From contig NC_133024.1 in assembly GCF_048771995.1 (NCBI RefSeq), positions 58,238,501 through 58,302,500 on the forward strand: a stretch of 64,000 bases of DNA. Reading direction: 5' to 3'. Origin of the DNA: Taeniopygia guttata. Taxonomy: Eukaryota > Chordata > Aves > Passeriformes > Estrildidae. Of the stretch, positions 15,001 to 24,000 are shown piece after piece. The notes beneath the pieces are model-generated. The model made no database searches and was not told the DNA's origin. It worked only from the letters and a program-made list of their open reading frames with translations. The position numbers and the translations under genes were made by a program. The stretch's first letter is position 1. Each line of letters opens with the position of its first letter.

Positions 15001-18000
15001 ATGTGAAGGCCTTACACAACGAAACAGAATCTCTGCTAGTAGGAAGAGTTCCTTTGGTAAGTCACAAAGCACATGGTTTTATTCCTTCATTCAGATCATC
15101 TGTGATTTGTTCTTTGCTGACTTTTGTAAATTGGTGCCAAAGTGAGGGCACACTGCAAGAAGCTCTGCAAGGTTGATAGGAGAAGATTATACTGCATTTG
15201 TGGTTGGATCAGAATGAGTTTTGAAATCTTCTCTAAGGCTGGCATCTACCTTGTGTCACCTCAGATAGCTAAATCATTGCTTTGACTCTTCTTGTTAAGT
15301 CAGTGGAGAGAAATAGGTATCCTTGGGAGGCTGATTCACACTCAGCTGTCTTGGAGGCCTATGTTAGAAAAAAATTATTTGTCTTCTGGAGATACAGCAT
15401 TTAAGAGAACTTCTGGAGAACTATTATGTGACCATTTTCAGAGTTTAAGGGAAGCCAGGGGTGAGAGATGTTTAGACTCATGCAATCAACTTCTACAGAC
15501 CTAATCTGGACAAGTAAATATCACTCTTGTTTTAATATCTGTCAGGAGTTATTTTGTAATCTTTAACTGGCAAGTATTCAGTAAATCCCTAATGGTATTT
15601 GAAGACTTTGCATCTTCTTTGGCAAGTGTTTGTGCCTAAAATTATTAAGATTTCTCAACAATTGTATCTGGATGTATAGTTAGAAAATTTCTCTATTGAC
15701 ATTGTGAAGAGAAGAAAGATGTCAGGTTTTCTATGCTGATCCAGTTTTACATTAAGAAGATACTCAGTAGGAGCAGTAACATTTTCTGTAGATTCAAAAG
15801 CAGATTAATTACTAGCTTTTTTATATAAGTGTTGTAATTATAAATGGATATTAATAGGAATATTTTAATTTAGCTGAGTTAGGATATAATACTTACTGTA
15901 GGTTCACATACCATACACACAAGTGATAAATATGTTTTAGAGTAACCAAAAGTAAATATAGTCTAAAGGCTAATAATTGTTTAAGTTATAGAAGTAGTCA
16001 AAGATCAGGTTCACATGTTTTATTTTACAGTGTTTTCAAAAGGAATTTAATTAGATATTTCTGTCCAAGAAGAGGGAAAAAACACCTGCTGGTTTTTTTT
16101 TTTTTTAATTGCTATTGCTAATCTCATATATTTCAGATTTAGCAGGGAATTAAAATAGAGATTAAAAAAAATAAAATTGTTTTACAAAAGTAATTACAAC
16201 AAAACATTTAAGTTCGTGATGCCATACTAGAACTGGTGAAATTTATCGAGACAGTTTGGAAATAATGTTATTATGGAAACATTCCCATTGAAACATTACT
16301 TTTTATGCAGCAGGTTTTGATCTCATTGTGTTGTTGAACTGGGCCTTTGTTTCAGGCTCCAAAGATTAATTTGATTCATTTTTCTGTTTCTGAATTTTTA
16401 CATGTTGTACTCCTACTTCTCATCATGGTTGTGCAAATGTCTTCATGATGCTACATCAGGCCCTTTTTTTAGTAAAAAGGCTGTTTGGAAGGTACCAAGA
16501 CAATATTCCAGAGGTGTCCATTGTGCTCATTTGACATCGTGCTTGCTTAGACGAGTATTTCACAGTCACAGTAACAAGGCACCTTGGTTAACCTTATTGC
16601 CATGTATTTTATAAATGCTGAAGTTGCCTGTATGTTGGTCCCTCATTCTATGAAAATAGAGAGAGATGTGTAAGATGTTGCCTGAAGTGTAAGATGTTGC
16701 TTGATGCATTAGCATTCCCATCATAAACTGTTCTTCTAAGGATCTTTCTTCTCTGGCAATGACAGACATTCTTTCATATCTTCCTCGAATTTTTTGGCAT
16801 CTTCACTTCTCCCACATCCCTCTTTCCTGTGGTTAAATCTCTTGAGAGCAGTAAACTCATGTCTTTGGTGCTTATACTATTTGGTTAAATCCCCCGCCAG
16901 CAACTAAACTAGGACACTTGGTAAGCTGCTTCTTTGGCTGCCATTTACTGGCTATTGAGTTTTGCTCTTACAGCTTCTGAGGTAGAGAAAAAAACTGTAA
17001 ATAAACATAAAACAAGTCTGTGGTTCCTTCCACCTCCTGCAAGAACTATGATTAACAAATTCATACAACAGTAGGAGCATTAAATCACAACAAATGGTAA
17101 AATACAATTTTTAGAGAAATTATAATAACATAGGATCACAGAATGATTTGAGGTGGATGTGACCTTAAAGATCTTCCAGTTCCAACTCCCTTGCCAGGAG
17201 TGGGGACATCTTTTATGAGACCAGGCTGTTCAAGATAGGACAATGAACCTGATTTGTGGAATCCCTCAGATGCTTATGGCTGGAATACAGTTTGGAAAAA
17301 ATTAAAAATACTATATTTTGTCTAGATATTTTCCAATGACACTGTGTCTATTCTTTAATTTTAAAAAGCATTTCCAGTCTGGAGCTGAGCACAGTTTTCA
17401 AATGCATTAAGGAAAAAGTATGACAGACTGTTTCATTTCAACAGCATAAAATTATCTAAACTCACTGAAATAAAATATTGTCATATAAAAAAATTAAATA
17501 CAGATGGAAATAAAAAATCCTTTATTTTTATTTCTTCATTCATAGTGTGAATTTTTATCTGGAAATAAGATTTTCCAAGATATTGTAAGAGGCGAATTTG
17601 CCCTGAATTGCTGATTCTTTACATACCAGAATTATTATTTTAGATTTATTTCAAGAGCACCAATCATCTCTCATACTAAATGTAGTATGAGGGTGGTCTC
17701 ACACATCTCTCAAGGAAAGTCTAACTTCGGAAGATTATTTGTCTTCACCATTTGTTGGCACTCACCATGAAGTAGCCATCTGTCTGTATGTAGTTACAAG
17801 ATATTTAGACTTAAATGTTAAATCTCATGAAATTAAAAGTCCTATTTTAAAACTAAAACTATTTCTTCTGGCCTGTTTATAAACAGCAGTTAGAAGCTCC
17901 CCATGAAGAACTGTTGTCTGATGCTTTGCACAGTGTGGAAATAGAGTTGAGAAAACTTGCTGAGATTCCTTGGCTTTATTATGTTTTTCAACCAAATGAT

Positions 18001-21000
18001 GATGAGGTAAGTTTGAGTAATACATTCTGATTTTAACTGAACTTAATTAATTAATTTTTTTTGATAGGGAAAAGTAAATTACAGTTTTCATGATCCCTTG
18101 TGACACTTTCAGTAGTGATGCTGGATCATTTCTGTCTGCTGTGAACAACATTCTAAGCTTAGTGCTTTTTTTGGTCCTTTATTCCCTTTTGTGAATGTAA
18201 AGATTTTGATTGATAAATAAATAAATGAAAGATATATTTTTAATTTTTATTTAATAATTCAAACACATCTAGGGTTATATTCTAACATTATTCTTTACAG
18301 AAGTAAATTTAGGTCTTACTTTTTGAGATTAATGATGAATTACCATCATAAGCTATAATTTAACTGTTGTTTTCTCTTGATTAAATGTAACCAAGCCTCT
18401 TTTCTCATGCAGGATCCCCCTCTGGATTATGCTAAAAGAAACAATAGAAGTACAGTGTTTCGTATAGTGCCAAAGTTTAAAAAAGAAAAAATTCAGAAGC
18501 ATAAGACCAGCCCTCAGCCTGGTATGTGTTTTGAAATTGCAAGAAAAGTAGTAGCACTTGCAGTAAATGTGATTTTATGCGATTTTTTTGGTAACATCAG
18601 TGAGAGGTGACATGACTTACCTAAGACTGAAATCAAAGTGTAAAGCACCAGAGCTAACTGGCATCTTCATTAGGATATTTCTTCCAGTGCATTTAGAAAG
18701 TATTCAGTAGGACCCCAATACTCCCAAGTGAACCAAAGAACTACTGTGAGAAGACTTTAAAAGTTTTATCATGCAACAGGATCTGTGTCTTTGCTGGTGG
18801 TTACATTTGATTTGTTCATAGCCATACAAGCCATGGGTAAACACATTGTTTCCCTGTGACATTCCAGTTCAGGTTTTTCAGGTTAGTTTTAGGTGTGAAA
18901 TAACTTATATCATACTGGTTTTATTAACCAGTTATTCTTAAATTTTGGGTGGGTTATAGTAAGTAAGACAAAGAAGTAAGTAAAACAGATCAAACAAAAA
19001 ATCATGATAGTCAATACTGATTTTTTAATTAGAAATTGAACAAACTCCACCCTCCTCTCTTCCCATTTTATTTGTGAGCTTACTTCCTTAAGATTATGTC
19101 CAGGACGTAATCAGTAATTAGATGGTTGTAAAACTGTTTCTATGTCTTTATTCTTTAAATGAACAGTTGATCACAAAATGTTTCAGTTGTTGATCAGATC
19201 TAAGTTTCAGATCAGACATCAGATTTCTCTTCATTATAAAGCGAAGTGATCAGCACTGAGTGAAGTTGCAAAATTATAGCAATAAGTATCATAACTATTT
19301 CTTTAATATATGTGGTCTTAATGGGACTAATGTGGGCAACTAACCTTAGAGAACAATGTTTTACAGAGAGCTTCTTAGTGGCCTGTGTAACACAGTAGCT
19401 TAAGGAGTATTTTTTGTCTTAATTAAGAATACTAGAATCTGTTAATTAAAACTGGACTTGCTTGCTGCCATTGCTATATTTGAGGTACAGTTGCTATTTT
19501 AATTTTACATGTTAATTAGTTTTTGAAGGCTTCTCCTCTCCCTGGATGACTACTAATAAATTAATGGCATAAAGCAGAACAACATTAGACTTTGCATCAC
19601 TGATCCTAGAGCTGGTTTAATGTGAATTTGTTGGGACCTGAGGTTTTAAAGGCTTTACTGAAGAAACTGGAGTAAAGCTGAAAGCATGGCTGCAAAGCAA
19701 AGAACCCCAACTTTGTTTAGATACTTTCTTGTGTTAACTGCTAACTTGTAACCTGCATGTAAAAAGGAAATTGTCAGTTTTTGTGGAAAAGACACCTCTA
19801 ACCTTTCCCTTTGCTAGCACGGCAATTCTACTCTGTTTTCCACTCTCTTTGGCCTAACCTTTGCTTGTGATGCATTTGAGCATGTAGAAATTAAGGGGGT
19901 TTTGCTCTTAACTTTGGTAGTTCAAAAATGGGGCACAGATGAAGTTGCTGCTTGGCTGGATCTGCTCAATTTGGGAGAGTACAAAGAAATCTTCATCAGC
20001 CATGACATCCGAGGCTCTGAGCTTTTACATCTGGAAAGGCGAGATCTTAAGGTATTTCCTTTGTGCTACTTTTCTGCTATTGACCATTTTCTTTGACAAA
20101 ACAACAACCAACTTTTCTTCTTTCCCTGCACTTGTCATTGCTTGTAGCTTGGCTTACACTGTGCAAATATGCAATAAACTAATATGCGCTGTCCTTGGGC
20201 CTCACGTTCTGAAATACTGACTTGAACTCACAACCAAGAATATCTGTGTTATCCAAAATTTCTTTCCCCCCCCCAGCTTTATGTAGAATGATATGATGCA
20301 GTAGATGCAGTTTATGTCAGAAGGCATAGGAGAAGCACATTTAATATCTTACTGCCATCTGTGTAAAATAATGTTTTCTTCGAGAGTTCACTTTTTCCAT
20401 TAAACATGATCAGTATGGATCAGTTGATGGTGGTTATAATTATTTTGAATCTATCTACTGCAGGGGCTGATCTGCTCCACATGATTTATTGTGTATATAT
20501 TTGATGTAGTGGATGTGAGAGATAAGTAGCTTAGTAAATTGCAGTATTTGGCTTACACGGCATTGGTGTTTGTGTGTCAAAATAGGTTTTCTCATCAGTG
20601 ACCGTCCTCTGATTTTGGCTGTGTAGATTTTTTAAAAAGAGTATTTTATTTCAATTGCTAAATTGTAAAACCTTTTTCCTCTGAGGTCAGATAGATAAAT
20701 TTTGCAGGGAGGAATGTTATCCAGCAGTTTGAGGCTGTTATTTGAGCTTTCTGGTCCTTTTCAAGAATGACTTAAGTGCATCCATTATATGTAATAGTGG
20801 CTATATCTTTGGGGATTCATTAAATGACTTTTTCCAGGAACTCAGTAGTAATGAGTTCTTGGTAATGGGTCTTGCAACTGCTTTTAGCATGTAAGAGAGG
20901 AAATAGGATATTGTATAAATTGCAAACATTTACATTTAGAGTGCAAGTCATGGTTCTAGCCACAGTGCAGTAGTCTCCAGGTAGAGACAATATTTTCATA

Positions 21001-24000
21001 CAAATGTGTTATTTTATGTGAAGTTTTTTATATAGTGTGAAATCCTGATGTTATAAGGTAGTGCTTCCATTGTGTGACTGTTGCAATAGAAAGCAGCTGC
21101 TGAAAATAGCTGTTTGAGATAATCTGTTTGGCTGTTGTGTATTGTTTTTGCTATTAGATTGCCTAATCTTCTTTTCATGGAAGTTAAATTCCTTTCTTTC
21201 AGGATAGTTTCTGACAAGGGAGGGACAGTTTCAGGACAGTCCCCCCCTGCAAAACTTTAGAAATAGAAGACTGTCCAACAATCCACCACAGTGTTCCAGT
21301 GATGGATGTTGCAAGTCCCTGTTTTAAATGAGTGCTGAACAAACTTAAAATTCAACTGAGAAACTCAGCATCATACAAATGTATAGGCTTGCTAAAATGT
21401 TAAGAAAATTTTAAAATTCCAACTTGTTGGAATAAAGTATGGTGGGTAAGATCTGTAAACTGGACATGGCTTCTGACCATGCCTTATTTCTCATAATTTG
21501 ACTCCATGCCCAGTGGGCTGGCACTTAAACCAAGTAAATATCTGCAGCAGGGTAGTTGTCAACCTGTTATCCCTGTTGCTAAGGCTCATCTTGGCTCAGT
21601 GTAGATAAAATCCCATCACAAAGGTCTGTGCCATGAAATACCTAAAGGGTTGTCTTATGGGGCCTGCAGAGAACCTCTATGCAGTGCTGCCTGGAGGTGT
21701 GCAGGACGAGTTGCTCTACAAGAGCGGCCAAGGGCATGCCCTGAGCTAACCAAAATCTCGCTCCACAATCGCCCCATGTGCTCGTTAGCAGACGCTGAAA
21801 GCTTCCAAATCAATGCTGTTCATAAGCTAGGCCAGGCTTTTGGCCAGGCATGGCTTGCACTGAACTTAAATAGCAGAGTTTAGTGCTCATCCTGCTGATG
21901 ATGGGGCAGGGTCTCTGCACTGAGCCAATTAAGGATGGCTCTGGCAGCCTGCAGTTTTCTCCAGTGACCTAAATTGGTGTCAAAATGTGTCATGTGGTAC
22001 TTGGGAAATGAAGAACACATCACAAGCTACCCTGTGAATCTTTCCTCCCTTTGCCTATGGAGGTGTGCAGATGAGCCTTCAGCACTCTTGCAAGCTATAA
22101 TCTGTCTGCAGCCTCTCCTCCACTGGAAGGCCTGTGCTTCCTGACAAGCTAAATGAGATCACCATTGGTTGATGAGCTCCTAAGTCATGTGCAATACATT
22201 TATCTCTGTTACTTTTCATGTCTGCAGCAGGAAAAATTGCTACCTGTTTTAATTGAATCCTCTGAGCTCACCTTTCTTTTTGTGGTCGAAAGTAGAGACA
22301 AAAAGCAGTATAGAGAAGGATTTGATGAAACACTCTTCCTTCCGCTGGACCAGATTGATAGACTGACAGAAGAATTGGGCACTTCTAATTGTATTTCTGC
22401 TTGTGGATCCCATTCTCAGGGAGCTGTGTGTGGCAACTGGCAAATGAAGAACCAGAATACCTCTTTCCACCCAGTCCTTGCAGTAATGATCTTTCTCTGG
22501 CCTCTTATGCCTGATTTCATGTAGGGAGATGTTAGAAATTTTACATTTGTATAATTTTCTTTTGCTTGATGAATGGCTGGGCAGTAAATTGTGTCTTTTT
22601 CTGCAGAAACTGTAGAAAGAAGGCTTAGTTGTGACTTTTTTTTTTTTTAACTTAATTTTACAAGCAAACTTATTGAAAATTAGACTGATTTTTCTGAAAT
22701 AAATATTGGCATTCTTAGCATTGATAACCATGTTCCTATGCAGACAGCTTAGCCATAATCAGAACTGCAACACATTTGGTAGGACAAGGGGATGATGTCT
22801 CCTTAAAGCTCCATAGAAATGTTGGTTTCCTTGGAGAAAGGCTTTCCATGCCACAGACCATAGTGCTAGTCAGACTAAAATCTGTGACAAGGACTGTGAC
22901 ACTTCATCCTTGTGTTTTGCAGTAGCATGTTTTGAAAAAGTTGTTTTATGGAAAAAGTTTTGTAAGATTTGTTAGATTTCAGACATGCTAAATGTTTTTT
23001 ACACTGGGGATGCAAGTAGGATAGATTTCACATTTGGAAGATGTTATTATTAAGGAGTTCTTGTATAAATTGTTTGCTAGTGGTGCTACATTTGGCCAAA
23101 AAATGTCCAGGAGATGGTACAGTGGTTGGGGAGAGGAGGAAGAGAGGTGATACTGTAGTTCTAAGGCCATATCTGGGAAAAAAATAAAAGCTATTTTTGT
23201 TCTTCAGACTCTGGCTAGAGTTTCTTTCTCAAAACTGTATTTTAGTCAAATTGAATTTTTGTTAACTAGATACCAATTAGATATTAACAGATTATGTATG
23301 TCTCATGCACAAATATGTAGAGATATTTGAGGGTCTTGTTCTTTGAATGATGCATGATATGCTGATATAGCAGATTTTTTTAGTCTGACATGAGAGAATT
23401 TCAGCAGGCTTTTCTGCATAAGGAGTAAACTGAGAATACCAAATAGCATCTAGTGTTATGGCTGTATAAATTCTAGTTTCCACCAACTCAAAACCTATTA
23501 TAAAAGCATAAAAATTCTTAGTTTTTGGTTGGGGTTTTTTTTCCCCTTGGAAGTGTAGCAGAAAAAGGGCCCCCAAAATTTTTCATGAGGCTCTTGAGAC
23601 TTGCTGTTCTGATATGCATTACAGCAACTTCAGCTGGAACAGAAATAAACCCAGAATCTGTTGCCTCTGAATCAAAGGTATTGTGAAATGCTTTAAAAGG
23701 CTTGTGGGAAAAGTAGCTGAGTTTTTTTGGAATTTCATAATATGTTTATTTCTTATGATTTTGAACTCTGGCAGCATCTCACTATATTGCTTATCCAACA
23801 GAAGTTCTACACATGAAATATATTTATTTTTGAAGAATTTGTAAGTTCTTAACCTTTAAATTGTGTGGTTTGTTGTGGTTTGGAAAGTATCCTTATGGGT
23901 TTTCCCTTATGTAGAATTTCTTCCACATAGCAAGTAGGCAATTTCATTAGTTTCACTAGTCATGTGTGGTTTTTTTAATTCACTTGAGAATTAAGTTTAA

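Noticed and set aside
22249..22731. 160-codon minus-strand open frame in the last DGKH intron
   Set aside because: Overlaps an opposite-strand frame, carries lysine and serine runs from simple sequence, and resembles no family.
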